Assembly (NCBI GenBank): GCA_963779515.1
Contig: CAVZYN010000002.1
Span: forward strand, 372,001-436,000
DNA from: CAVZYN01 sp963779515
GTDB lineage: Bacteria > Pseudomonadota > Alphaproteobacteria > Rhizobiales > Hyphomicrobiaceae
Reading direction: 5' to 3'
DNA length: 64,000 bases
This document shows, in pieces, positions 51,160-59,811 of this stretch (position 1 is its first letter; each line of letters starts with the position of its first letter). The notes under the pieces were generated by a model. The model did not search any database. It was not told the origin of the DNA and saw only the letters and a list, made by a program, of their open reading frames with translations. The position numbers and the translations under genes are program-made.

Positions 51160-51340
51160 TCTCTTTCCTCTCCCCGCCCGCGGGGAGAGGATGTCGCGAA
51201 GCGACAGGTGAGGGGCAGCGGTGAGCTTGGCTGGATCGAGCCTTCTTCACGATGCGATTGGAACAATGCCCGAATTCGCGGTTGCCCCTCATCCGGCCTT
51301 CGGCCACCTTCTCCCCATCGAAGAGTGATGGGGAGAAGGA
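51160..51340. repeat. Two inverted-repeat elements upstream of the DUF559 gene
   Basis: 51165-51215 has CCTCTCCCCGCCCGCGGGGA then GAGGATGTCGCGAAGCGAC. 51285-51338 is the reverse form CCCCTCATCCGGCCTTCGGC leading to CCTTCTCCCC...GGGGAGAAGG. The last GGGAGAAGGAAG serves as Shine-Dalgarno for the next gene. Confidence 0.78.
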
Positions 51341-51342
51341 AG

Positions 51343-51717
51343 ATGCGCGGCTCTCAGCCATGGCGCACCAACCGCGCAAGAGCGCTCCGATCTCGACAGA
51401 CCACAGCCGAGGACATTCTCTGGTCAAAGCTGCGGAACAGGCGGCTTGGCGGCCACAAGTTCACCCGCCAAGCTCCAGTTGATCCATACTTCGCCGATTT
51501 CATCTGCCGCGAGCGACGCCTGATCGTCGAAGTCGACGGCGCGACGCATGGTAGCACCGAAGAGCTGATCGCGGACCATCGTCGAGATCGAAACTTGAAA
51601 CGGGAAGGCTATCGCGTCTTCCGAGTTCAAAATGCCGATATCTACGCTAACCTCGACGGCGTGCTGGAAACGATTTTCGCCCTCCTGGAAGGCGATATCA
51701 TCAACGAACGCGAGTAG
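51343..51717 (+). CDS. DUF559 nuclease-like protein inserted in the GTA cluster
   Basis: A 124-residue DUF559 protein, related to very-short-patch-repair endonucleases: RALRSRQTTAEDILWSKLRN, LGGHKFTRQAPVDPYFADF, IVEVDGATHG and REGYRVFRVQN. The D...E-x-D core fits a PD-(D/E)XK nuclease. It is not part of known GTA clusters and is boxed in by repeats. It may travel with them, or nick DNA during packaging; there is no direct evidence for either. Confidence 0.85.
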   Translation: MRGSQPWRTNRARALRSRQTTAEDILWSKLRNRRLGGHKFTRQAPVDPYFADFICRERRLIVEVDGATHGSTEELIADHRRDRNLKREGYRVFRVQNADIYANLDGVLETIFALLEGDIINERE

Positions 51718-51725
51718 CCCCACGT

Positions 51726-51950
51726 CCTTCTCCCCGCGCGCTGGAAGAGTGGCACCACTTCCTTCTCCCCGCCGGCGGGGAGAAGGTGGCCGAAGGCCGG
51801 ATGAGGGGCAGCGACAAGCTCATACATTTTTTCCGCGCACAGATCTCGCCAACCCCGACCTGCATCGTATGCGGCACACTCCGAATTCGCCGCCGCCCCT
51901 CACCCGCCCTTCGGGCACCCTCTCCCCGCGCGCGGGGAGAGGGGATTCCA
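51726..51950. repeat. Further CCTTCTCCCC-type repeats between DUF559 gene and g10
   Basis: 51755-51810 is a complete plus-oriented element ending AAGGCCGGATGAGGGGCAG. 51896-51950 is a reversed variant (CCCCTCACCCGCCCTTCGGG then CTCTCCCCGCGCGCGGGGAG). No gene is supported between them. Confidence 0.78.
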
Positions 51951-51963
51951 ACGGACCCCCACC

Positions 51964-52335
51964 ATGCCCAACCTCCGCCGCGGTGAAATCGAGGCGTGTC
52001 TCGATGGCCGTCCGTTCCGTCTCTGCCTGACCCTCGGTGCGCTCGCGGAATTGGAATCCGCGTTCGGCGCCGACGACATGATCGCACTCGCCGAACGCTT
52101 TGCGACGGGCCGCATCTCCGCGCGCGATGCCACGCGCATCGTCGGCGCGGGCTTGCGCGGCGCTGGCCACGACATCGCCGACGACGCGCTCGGGCGCATG
52201 CACATCGAAGGCGGCGCTGCCGGCGCCGTCGACATCGTCGCGCGCTTGCTCGCCGCCACGTTTGGCGTCGCAGCACCGTCCGAGACAACGGCGCTGGAGG
52301 GGCCGGCGCGGCGCCCTTTCCCTGGGACGACGTGA
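51964..52335 (+). CDS. GTA g10 family protein (tail assembly chaperone-like)
   Basis: A 123-residue protein: RRGEIEACLDGRPFRLCLTLGALAELE, AERFATGRISARDATRIVGAG and a small C-terminal helix, the 'gene transfer agent family protein' g10 pattern, considered a tail assembly chaperone. Near its end a CCCTTTC heptamer (52314-52320) lies in the right phase for -1 slippage into g10.1. Confidence 0.85.
   Translation: MPNLRRGEIEACLDGRPFRLCLTLGALAELESAFGADDMIALAERFATGRISARDATRIVGAGLRGAGHDIADDALGRMHIEGGAAGAVDIVARLLAATFGVAAPSETTALEGPARRPFPGTT
52314..52320 (+). promoter_or_regulatory. Candidate -1 ribosomal frameshift site CCCTTTC
   Basis: In the g10 frame the codons are C CCT TTC, an X XXY YYZ heptamer. 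Slipping back one base gives CCC TTT CCC TGG GAC, reading PFPWDD into g10.1, the conserved start of that family. No other start codon precedes the FPWDD segment in that frame. Confidence 0.45.
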
Positions 52336-52499
52336 TGGCACTCGGCTTCGGCGTGCTACGTCTCGCGCCGCGTGAGTTCTGGTCGCTGACGCTGCGCGAG
52401 CTCGAAGCCGCAGTTCGTGGCCTTGGCGGCGCAAACTCGACCACACCACTCGTCCGCACTGATCTCACCGCACTGATGCAAAGGTTCCCCGACCCATGA
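52332..52499 (+). CDS. GTA g10.1, small tail assembly chaperone-like protein
   Basis: A ~55-residue protein: MALGFGVLRLAPREFWSLTLRELEAA then LTALMQRFPDP, the DUF2376-type pattern (GL-GVLRL-P-FW-mT-rEl). The usable starts are GTG 52332 or ATG 52335, overlapping the g10 stop. The conserved FPWDD lies just upstream and would be included only by a -1 shift from g10. Its stop overlaps the tape measure start. Confidence 0.78.
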   Translation: MMALGFGVLRLAPREFWSLTLRELEAAVRGLGGANSTTPLVRTDLTALMQRFPDP

Positions 52500-53077
52500 T
52501 CGAAGACACACAAGACATGTTGCGTCAGACGTCCGAAGAGGCCAAGGACGTGAAGACCGATTTGCGCGAGATCGCCCAACTCGGCACGCTGCTCGGCCGC
52601 TCGGTTTCCGGCGCCTTCGAGCAGATCGCGATCAAGGGCCGCGGCCTCAACGACGTGCTGCGCTCGGTCGGGCTCAATCTCTCGCAGATGGTGTTGAAGG
52701 CCGCGTTCAAACCGCTCGAAGGCGCCATCGGCAACATCTTCTCAAACCTTCTCGGCGGCCTGAAATTCGCCCAAGGCGGCGTCATCAATCGCGGCTTACC
52801 AATGCCGTTCGCTTCAGGTGGCATCATCTCGAGCCCGACGACGTTCCCGCTCGCCAACGGCCGCCTCGGCCTGATGGGCGAGCGCGGCGCCGAAGCCATC
52901 ATGCCGCTTGCGCGCGGTGCCGATGGCCGCCTCGGTGTTCGCGCCGGCGGGGGCACTGCGGCTCCGCACATCACCTTCAACATCTCGACACCGGACGCCG
53001 AAAGCTTCCGCCGCTCCGAAACGCAAGTTGCCGCGATGCTCGCCCGCGCCGTCGGCCACGGTAGTCGCAACCTTTAG
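52496..53077 (+). CDS. Tail tape measure protein (GTA g11)
   Basis: A 193-residue protein: amphipathic N-terminus (LRQTSEEAKDVKTDLREIAQ), DVLRSVGLNLSQMVLKAAFKPLEGA, glycine-rich FAQGGVINRGLPMPFASGGI and LMGERGAEAIMPLARGADGR. It sets tail length and helps DNA ejection. The short size is normal for GTA g11. The ATG overlaps g10.1 by four bases. Confidence 0.88.
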   Translation: MIEDTQDMLRQTSEEAKDVKTDLREIAQLGTLLGRSVSGAFEQIAIKGRGLNDVLRSVGLNLSQMVLKAAFKPLEGAIGNIFSNLLGGLKFAQGGVINRGLPMPFASGGIISSPTTFPLANGRLGLMGERGAEAIMPLARGADGRLGVRAGGGTAAPHITFNISTPDAESFRRSETQVAAMLARAVGHGSRNL

Positions 53078-53082
53078 GGAAG

Positions 53083-53158
53083 TGGGTGAGTGGTCAGTCG
53101 TGAGTAGTGAGTAGCCAAGAGCCACCACTCACCACTGACCACTCACCACTCACGCTCT
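53083..53158. repeat. Third AGTGGTCAGTCGTGAGTAG inverted repeat
   Basis: GTGAGTGGTCAGTCGTGAG and the inverse ACCACTGACCACTCACCACT around an AGTAGCCAAGAGCC centre. It separates g11 from g12, genes that normally abut. Confidence 0.72.
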
Positions 53159-53159
53159 C

Positions 53160-53795
53160 ATGTTCCACGACATCCGCTTCCCAACCGACATTTCACGCGG
53201 CGCCCATGGTGGGCCCGAACGGCGCACCGATGTGGTCGTGCTCGGCTCGGGCGCTGAAGAACGCAACACGCGCTGGGCCGACAGCCGCCGCAGTTGGAAC
53301 GCCGGCTACGGCGTCAAGACGCTCGATGATCTCCACGCCGTCATCGCCTTCTTCGAGGAACGCCGCGGCCGTCTCTACGGCTTTCGCTGGCGCGATCCGC
53401 TCGACTGGAAATCCTGCCCGCCCGAGCAGACGCTGTCGCGGCTCGATCAAGTCCTCGGCACCGGCGATGGCACGCGCACCACCTTCCAACTCATCAAGAC
53501 CTACGGCTCGGCACATGCGCCCTGGTCGCGCGCGATCACCAAACCCGTCGCGGGTAGCGTCCTCCTCGCCGTCGCGGGTGCAGTCCAAATACTCGGCACC
53601 GACTACGCGCTCGATTTGGCGACCGGCCAGGTGATCTTTCTCGCGGGTCACGTTCCCGCCGCTGGCGCCGCCGTCACCGCGGGCTTTGCCTTCGACGTGC
53701 CCGTCCGCTTCGACACCGACCGCCTCGACGTCAATCTCTCCGGCTTCCACCACGGCGCCATCCCCTCGATCCCCATCACCGAGATCCGCGTCTAG
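53160..53795 (+). CDS. GTA g12, DUF2460 (TIGR02217) tail-tip protein
   Basis: A 211-residue protein: FHDIRFPTDISRGAHGGPER, GYGVKTLDDLHAVIAFFEER, RLYGFRWRDPLDWKS and NLSGFHHGAIPSIPITEIRV, the DUF2460 signature. It forms the distal tail region of GTAs and siphoviruses. Confidence 0.92.
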   Translation: MFHDIRFPTDISRGAHGGPERRTDVVVLGSGAEERNTRWADSRRSWNAGYGVKTLDDLHAVIAFFEERRGRLYGFRWRDPLDWKSCPPEQTLSRLDQVLGTGDGTRTTFQLIKTYGSAHAPWSRAITKPVAGSVLLAVAGAVQILGTDYALDLATGQVIFLAGHVPAAGAAVTAGFAFDVPVRFDTDRLDVNLSGFHHGAIPSIPITEIRV

Positions 53796-53796
53796 T

Positions 53797-53990
53797 TCCT
53801 TCTCGCCGTGCTCTGCACTTGCATGGGGAGAAGGTGGCCGAAGGCATCTCGACGTTTCCTCCTTCTCCCCATGTTGCACGTAATGGGGAGAAGGTGGCCG
53901 AAGGCCGGATGAGGGGCAGCCGCTTGTTCCGTCGCCGCCCCTCACCCTAACCCTCTCCCCATCAAGTGCAGCATGGGGAGAGGGAACGAG
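53797..53990. repeat. Three CCTTCTCC-type repeats between g12 and g13
   Basis: Elements at about 53798-53847, 53871-53925 and 53938-53983. Each has GGGGAGAAGG or GGGGAGAGGG arms with different loops (for example GTGCTCTGCACTTGCAT). No gene lies in this 203-base gap. Confidence 0.78.
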
Positions 53991-53998
53991 CACTCCCC

Positions 53999-54889
53999 AT
54001 GAAAACCCTCCCGCCCGCTCTCCAATCCCACCTCGACACCGGCACCACCACGCTCTGCTGGTGCTGGCGCATCACACGTGGCGATGGCGTCCGCTTCGGC
54101 TTCACCGATCACGACCGCGATCTCACCTTCGATGGCACGGCGTTCGAAGCCGCCAGTGGCTTCACCGCGAGCGAAATCAAGGATCAGGTCGGCCTCAGCG
54201 TCGACAATCTCGAAGTCGAGAGCGCGCTCCGCTCCGAGCACCTCAGTGAAGATCACTTGGCCGCCGGTCTGTTCGATGACGCCCGCGTCGAGATCTTCCG
54301 CGTCAACTGGCAAGACACGGCGCAGCGCATCGTGATGCGGACCGGGTCGCTCGGCGATGTGCGCCGCGCTGGCACAGCCTTTACCGCCGAGATCCGTGGC
54401 CTCGCGCACTACCTCCAGCAGCCCAAGGGCCGCCTCTATCAATACAGCTGCGATGCCGATCTCGGTGACGCCCGCTGCGGCGTCGATCTCACCCAATCCC
54501 AACATCGTGCCACCAACACCGTCGCAACCGCCCTCAGCGATCGCACCCTCACGTCGGCCGGACTCGCGGCGTTTGCCGCCGGCGCCTTCACGCGCGGGCT
54601 CGTCACATTCACCTCCGGCGCCAACACGGGCCGCGGTTCGGAAGTCAAACGCCATGCGCTGTCGTCTGGCATTGCCACGCTCGAACTGTGGCAACCGATG
54701 GCGCAGGCGATCGTGCCCGGCGACAGTTTCATCGTCACGGCAGGCTGCGACAAGACCTTCGCCACCTGCCGCGCGCGCTTCGCCAACGCCAGCAATTTTC
54801 GTGGTTTTCCGCACATGCCCGGCAACGACTTCATCGCCGGTATCGCACGCTCCGGCGATCCCATGAACGACGGCTCGCCGCGGGTGTAA
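53999..54889 (+). CDS. GTA g13, DUF2163 (BR0599-type) tail-tip protein
   Basis: A 296-residue protein: ALQSHLDTGTTTLCWCWRIT, FGFTDHDRDLTFDGTAFEAA, LEVESALRSEHLSEDHLAAG, YSCDADLGDARCGVDL and CDKTFATCRARFANASNFRGF. The conserved Cys pattern (CDADLGD..C, CDKTF..C) matches the iron-sulphur-binding hub-like proteins of this family. ATG 53999 follows a GGGAGAGGGAACG site made by a repeat. Confidence 0.92.
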   Translation: MKTLPPALQSHLDTGTTTLCWCWRITRGDGVRFGFTDHDRDLTFDGTAFEAASGFTASEIKDQVGLSVDNLEVESALRSEHLSEDHLAAGLFDDARVEIFRVNWQDTAQRIVMRTGSLGDVRRAGTAFTAEIRGLAHYLQQPKGRLYQYSCDADLGDARCGVDLTQSQHRATNTVATALSDRTLTSAGLAAFAAGAFTRGLVTFTSGANTGRGSEVKRHALSSGIATLELWQPMAQAIVPGDSFIVTAGCDKTFATCRARFANASNFRGFPHMPGNDFIAGIARSGDPMNDGSPRV

Positions 54890-54891
54890 CT

Positions 54892-55121
54892 TCCTTCTCC
54901 CCGCGCGCGGGGAGAAGGTGGCCGAAGGCCGGATGAGGGGCAGCGACAGGCTCCGAATGAAGGGGCGACTTTGGTGTCGCCGTGGGCAAGCAGCGCGGTT
55001 GTTTCATCTCTGTTACGTCGCGGTGCTTGCAACGAAGCGATTTCGCATTGACCGAGCTTGTTTCTGCCCCTCATCCGGCCTTCGGCCACCTTCTCCCCAT
55101 CGCAAGGGCGATGGGGAGAAG
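54892..55121. repeat. CCTTCTCCCC-type repeats between g13 and g14
   Basis: A plus-oriented element at 54892-54945 and a reversed element at 55065-55121, with 120 bases of unrecognised sequence between. The latter's GGGAGAAGGAAAAA provides the ribosome site for g14. Confidence 0.78.
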
Positions 55122-55126
55122 GAAAA

Positions 55127-55579
55127 ATGTCGACATGCGCCATGCTTCTGTCCCGCCCCCGCATCCTCTCAGAATCCCGTCGCTGGATCGGCACGCCGTA
55201 TCATCATCAAGCGAGCCTCGTCGGCGTCGGCTGCGACTGCATCGGCCTCATCCGCGGCATCTATCGCGCGCTCTATGGTCGCGAGCCCGAAGCGCCGCCC
55301 GGCTACTCGCGCGACTGGGCCGAAGCCTCCGGAACGGAATCACTCCTCGAAGCAGCCACGCGGCACCTCTCGCCAATCGACTCCAACACCGCCACGACCG
55401 GTGACATACTCATCTTCCGCTGGCGCGCCCACACGGTCGCCAAGCACGCCGCGATCCTCGCCTCACCCAACACCATGATCCACGCCATCGAAGGCGCGCC
55501 CGTCACCGAGGTTGCGCTCTCTCCCTGGTGGCGCCGCCGCATCGCCGCCGCCTTCGCCTTTCCCGAAGTGCAGGGGTGA
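55127..55579 (+). CDS. GTA g14, NlpC/P60 cell-wall peptidase
   Basis: A 150-residue NlpC/P60 peptidase: SESRRWIGTPYHHQASLVGVG, catalytic Cys in GCDCIGLIRGIYR, and catalytic His in VAKHAAILASP. It is carried at the tail tip and opens the recipient's murein. The start at 55127 follows a repeat-derived Shine-Dalgarno. Confidence 0.92.
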   Translation: MSTCAMLLSRPRILSESRRWIGTPYHHQASLVGVGCDCIGLIRGIYRALYGREPEAPPGYSRDWAEASGTESLLEAATRHLSPIDSNTATTGDILIFRWRAHTVAKHAAILASPNTMIHAIEGAPVTEVALSPWWRRRIAAAFAFPEVQG

Positions 55580-55650
55580 GTAGTCAGTGGTGAGTGGCCA
55601 GTGGAAAAACTCCACTCACCATCACGACTGACCACTCACCACTCACGATC
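55577..55650. repeat. Fourth GTGAGTAGTCAGTGGTGAGTGG inverted repeat
   Basis: GTGAGTAGTCAGTGGTGAG and the inverse ACCACTCACCACTCACGA around AAAAACTCC. It overlaps the end of g14 (stop TGA in the repeat) and separates it from g15. Confidence 0.72.
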
Positions 55651-55674
55651 TCACGCTCACTCACGACCCTCCCC

Positions 55675-58600
55675 ATGGCCACACTCGCTCTTGCCGCCGT
55701 CGGTGCCGCCGCCGGCAGCGCGCTTTTGCCCGCCGGTCTCACCGTCTTCGGGGCGACGCTCACGGGTGCCGCCATCGGCACACAGATCGGCGCGCTCGCG
55801 GGCTCCGTGATCGACCAATCACTGCTTGGCGCATCGGGTCAGTCGCGCACCGTCGAAGGGCCGCGCCTGCAAAGCCTGCGCGTCACCGCCTCGACGGAAG
55901 GCGCGCCGATCCCGCGCCTCTACGGCCGCGCGCGGCTCGGTGGCCAGATCATCTGGGCGACCAATTTCGAGGAAGACGTCATCACGACCCAAGCCGGCGG
56001 TTCCGGCAAGGGCGGATCCAGCCGCGGTGGTGGCGCATCCTCGATCGAATACCGCTACTTCGCCAACTTCGCCGTTGCTCTGGCTGAGGGTGTCATCTCC
56101 GGCATTGGCCGCGTTTGGGCCGACGGCCGCGAGATCGATCTCTCGCTCGTCACGCATCGTGTCTACACCGGGACGGACACACAACTTCCCGACGCGCTCA
56201 TTGCCGCCAAGCAAGGTGCGGATCAGGCGCCCGCCTATCGCGGCGTTGCCTACGTCGTGTTCGAACGCTTTCCGCTGGCCGACTTCGGTAGCCGCATTCC
56301 GCAGCTGTCGTTCGAGGTGCACCGCGCCGTCGACAGCTTCGAATCGCTCGTGCGCGGTGTCTGTCTGATCCCCGGCTCGGGCGAATTCGCCTACGCGCCC
56401 GAGCCGGTGACGCGTCTGACGGGCCGCGTCACGTCGGTGCTCGAGAACGTCCACACCCGCCTCGGCGGCAGCGACTGGTCGGTCGCGCTCAATCAGCTCG
56501 CGACCGTGTTGCCGAACGCCAATGCCGTCTCCTTCATTGTCAGCTGGTTCGGATCGGATCTCCGCGCTGGCGCCTGTCAGTTGCGGCCGTGCGTCGAGCG
56601 CGCGGACAAGGTCACCACCCCCAACGTCTGGTCCGTCGCCGGCCTCACGCGTGCGACTGCGCCCATTGTCTCCTACATCGACGGCTATCCCGCCTATGGC
56701 GGCACGCCGTCGGACGACACCGTCGTCGCCGCGATCCGCGATCTCAAGGCGCGCGGGCACAGTGTCACGCTGACGCCCTTCATCCTGATGGACGTGCCGG
56801 CTGGCAACGCGTTACCCGATCCCTACACGAGTGCTGCGAGCCAACCTGCGTATCCCTGGCGCGGCCGCATCACGATCTCGCCTGCTGCCGGCCAGCCCGG
56901 CTCGCCCGACAAGACGTCCGCCGCAGCCGCACAGCTCGCGGCCTTCATCGGCAGCGCGCAACCCGCCCACTTCGCGCTCGCGGGCGACGCGGTGGTCTAC
57001 TCCGGTCCCGCCGAGTGGTCCTACCGGCGCATGGTCCTGCACAACGCCTACCTCGCCAAGGCTGCAGGCGGGGTGGATGCGTTTCTCATCGGTTCGGAAT
57101 TGCGTGGCCTCACCCAAGCTCGCAGCGCCGCCTCGACCTATCCCTTTGTCGCCGCGCTCCAGCAACTGGCCGCCGACTGCAAGGCGATCCTCGGCCCCGC
57201 CACCAAGATCACATACACGGCCGACTGGACGGAATATTTCGGCCATCAACCCGCAGACGGTTCCGGCGACGTCCACTTCCATCTCGATCCGCTGTGGGCC
57301 TCGCCCGCAATCGATGCGGTCGGCATCGATTGCTATTGGCCGCTCGCCGATTGGCGCGACGGCACCAGCCATCTCGATTGGCTCGATGGCGCGCGCTCGA
57401 TCCACGATCTCGACTATCTGAAATCCAATCTCTTCGCGGGCGAAGGCTATGACTGGTATTACGCCAGCGCGGCTGCACGCGATGCGCAGACCCGTACGCC
57501 GATCACTGACGGCGCCGGCAAGCCGTGGGTGTTCCGCACCAAGGACATGCGCGCGTGGTGGTCGCAGCCGCACTACGATCGTCCCGGCGGCGCCGAGCTC
57601 GCGAGCCCGACCGCGTGGGTCCCCCAATCGAAGCCGATCTGGTTGATGGAGATCGGCTGTCCCGCGATCGACAAGGGCGCCAATCAGCCGAACGTATTCG
57701 TCGATCCCAAAAGTGCGGAGAACGCGCAACCCTACTACTCCACCGGCGTGCGCGACGACTACATGCAGCGCCGCTATCTGCAGGCGCTTCTCGAAGGATT
57801 CGATCCGGCCCATCCGGGCTATGTCGCCGGTGCCAATCCCGTGTCCGCCGTCTATGGCGGACGCATGCTCGATCTGGCGCGCATCCACGTTTACACCTGG
57901 GACGCGCGGCCCTATCCGGCCTTTCCCCACAACGCCTATACGTGGGGCGATTCCGAAAACTGGAAGCGCGGCCACTGGCTCAATGGCCGTGTCACCAGCG
58001 CCTCGCTCGCCTTCACGGTCGGGCAAATCCTCACGGATTACGGATTTACCGCGTTCGACGCGACGGCGCTCACCGGCACCGTTCCTGGCCTGGTCATCGA
58101 CCGCATCATGTCGGCACGCGATGCGTTGAACGCGCTCGAACTCGCGATGTTCTTCGATGCGCGCGAGAGCGGCGGGCAGATCGTGTTCTCGCATCGCGGC
58201 GCCAACGGCTCGGTTGCGACGGTCACGCCGCCGGACCTCGTCGAGGAACGCGCCAATGCGCCGCTGATCACGCTCACGCGCACGCAGGAGACCGACCTTC
58301 CCGCGGCCGCCAAGATCGCCTATATCGGCGGCGCTGGCGATTATCCCGCCGCCGTCGCGGAGGCGCGGCGACTGGCCGGCGCGTCAGGCCGCATCGCTGA
58401 AGCCAATCTGCCGCTGGTCCTCGATGCGGAACAGGCCGGCGCACTCGCGGAGACGTGGCTGTTCGAAGCCTGGTCCGCACGCGATCGCGCCGCCTTCGTC
58501 CTGCCGCCGAGTGCCCTGGCGCTCGAGCCCGGCGATATGATTACGCTCGAGGCTGGCGGGCGCTCACATCGCCTGCGGATCACCGAGGTCGGCGACCACG

Positions 58601-59633
58601 GCGCGCGTGAGATCATGGCGCGCGGCATCGATCCAAGCGTTTATCAAACCGTATCGGCGCCCGCGCGCGATGTGACGCCCGGTGTCGCGCCCGCGCTGGT
58701 CGCGCCACTCGCAATTTTCCTCGATGTGCCGCTCATCGGATCGTCAGGTTCGGCGCCGGCCGGCCATGTTGCGGCGGCGCAAGTGCCGTGGCCCGGCACC
58801 GTCGCGTTCTATCGCGCGCCGGAGCAATCCGGGTTCGATCTTGCAGCACTCGTTGCAGCACCCGCCGTGACCGGCGTGACACTGACCCCGCTTCCCGCTG
58901 GCCCCGTCAGCCGTCTCGATCGCGGTACGACGCTGCGGGTCGAACTCGATCGCGGCGCGCTGACGTCGGTGACGCCATTGGCGCTTCTTTCCGGCGCCAA
59001 TGTGGCTGCGATCGAGACTGCGCCGCATGTCTGGGAACTCGTGCAGTTTCAATCCGCAATTCTAGTCGCGCCCTCGACTTACGATTTGTCTCTGCTGTTG
59101 CGCGGCCAGAGCGGCAGCGACAACGATATGAGCATCGCGCTTCCCGCTGGCGCGCGGTTTGTCCTGCTCGACGCCGCCGTCACGCCCGTCGGCCTCGCGC
59201 TCGACGAGATCGGCCTTGCCTACAACTGGAAGGCCGGTCCCGCCGCCCGCGACATCGGCGATCCGAGCTACGCGGCGACGACCCACGCCTTTCCGCGGAG
59301 TCGCGCTCGGCCATTGCGCCCGGTGCATGTTCGCGGCATCCGCGCGGGTGGCGAACTCTGTGCTCAGCTTGGATTCGCCGCACGCGCGTCGGCGGCGACA
59401 GTTGGGACTCAGCGGAAGTGCCGCTCGGCGAAAGTGCTGAACGCTACGAGATCGATATCCTCGATGGCGCGACCGTTAAACGCACGCTGACCACCGCATC
59501 GCCCGCCGCCACCTACACCGCCGCCGACATCTCAGCCGATTTCCCAAGCGGCCTGCCAAATCCGCTCAGCGTCCGCGTCGCCCAAATCAGCCCCGAACGC
59601 GGCCGCGGCTCTCTCAACGTCGCTCAAGTTTAG
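55675..59633 (+). CDS. GTA g15 'megatron' tail-tip/host-specificity protein, C-terminal frameshifts
   Basis: A ~1,320-residue protein. The N-terminus has a small membrane-like stretch (ALLPAGLTVFGATLTGAAIG) and GPRLQSLRVTASTEGAPIPR. The middle is a TIM-barrel glycoside-hydrolase-like domain (KITYTADWTEYFGH, IDCYWPLADWRDG, WLMEIGCPAIDKG). The rest is the phage tail-tip region. It is intact to about 59290. Then several one-base changes (about 59293, 59308, 59358, 59368) move the frame, and WIRRTRVGGDSWDSAEVPLG and the true end (59633) lie in another frame. Read straight it would stop at 59490 with a scrambled tail. Confidence 0.88.
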
Positions 59634-59636
59634 TCG

Positions 59637-59782
59637 TCATCCCGGACCAACGCGCATCGCGCGTGCAGATCCGGGACCCAGCACAAGACTCGTGCGAAGC
59701 ACGCTCAATATTGTGCCTTCGGCCCTTTTTGCACTGGGTCCCGGGTCTCGTCGCTTGCAGCTCCTCGCCCGGGATGACGAAA
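59637..59782. repeat. Palindrome CGTCATCCCGGACC...CCCGGGATGACGA
   Basis: Outer arms GTCATCCCGG and CCGGGATGAC, inner arms GGGACCCAGC and CACTGGGTCCC. It lies between g15 and the endolysin and carries no gene. Confidence 0.75.
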
Positions 59783-59811
59783 GAAATCTTCAGTCGCTTC
59801 GAGTTCTCACC

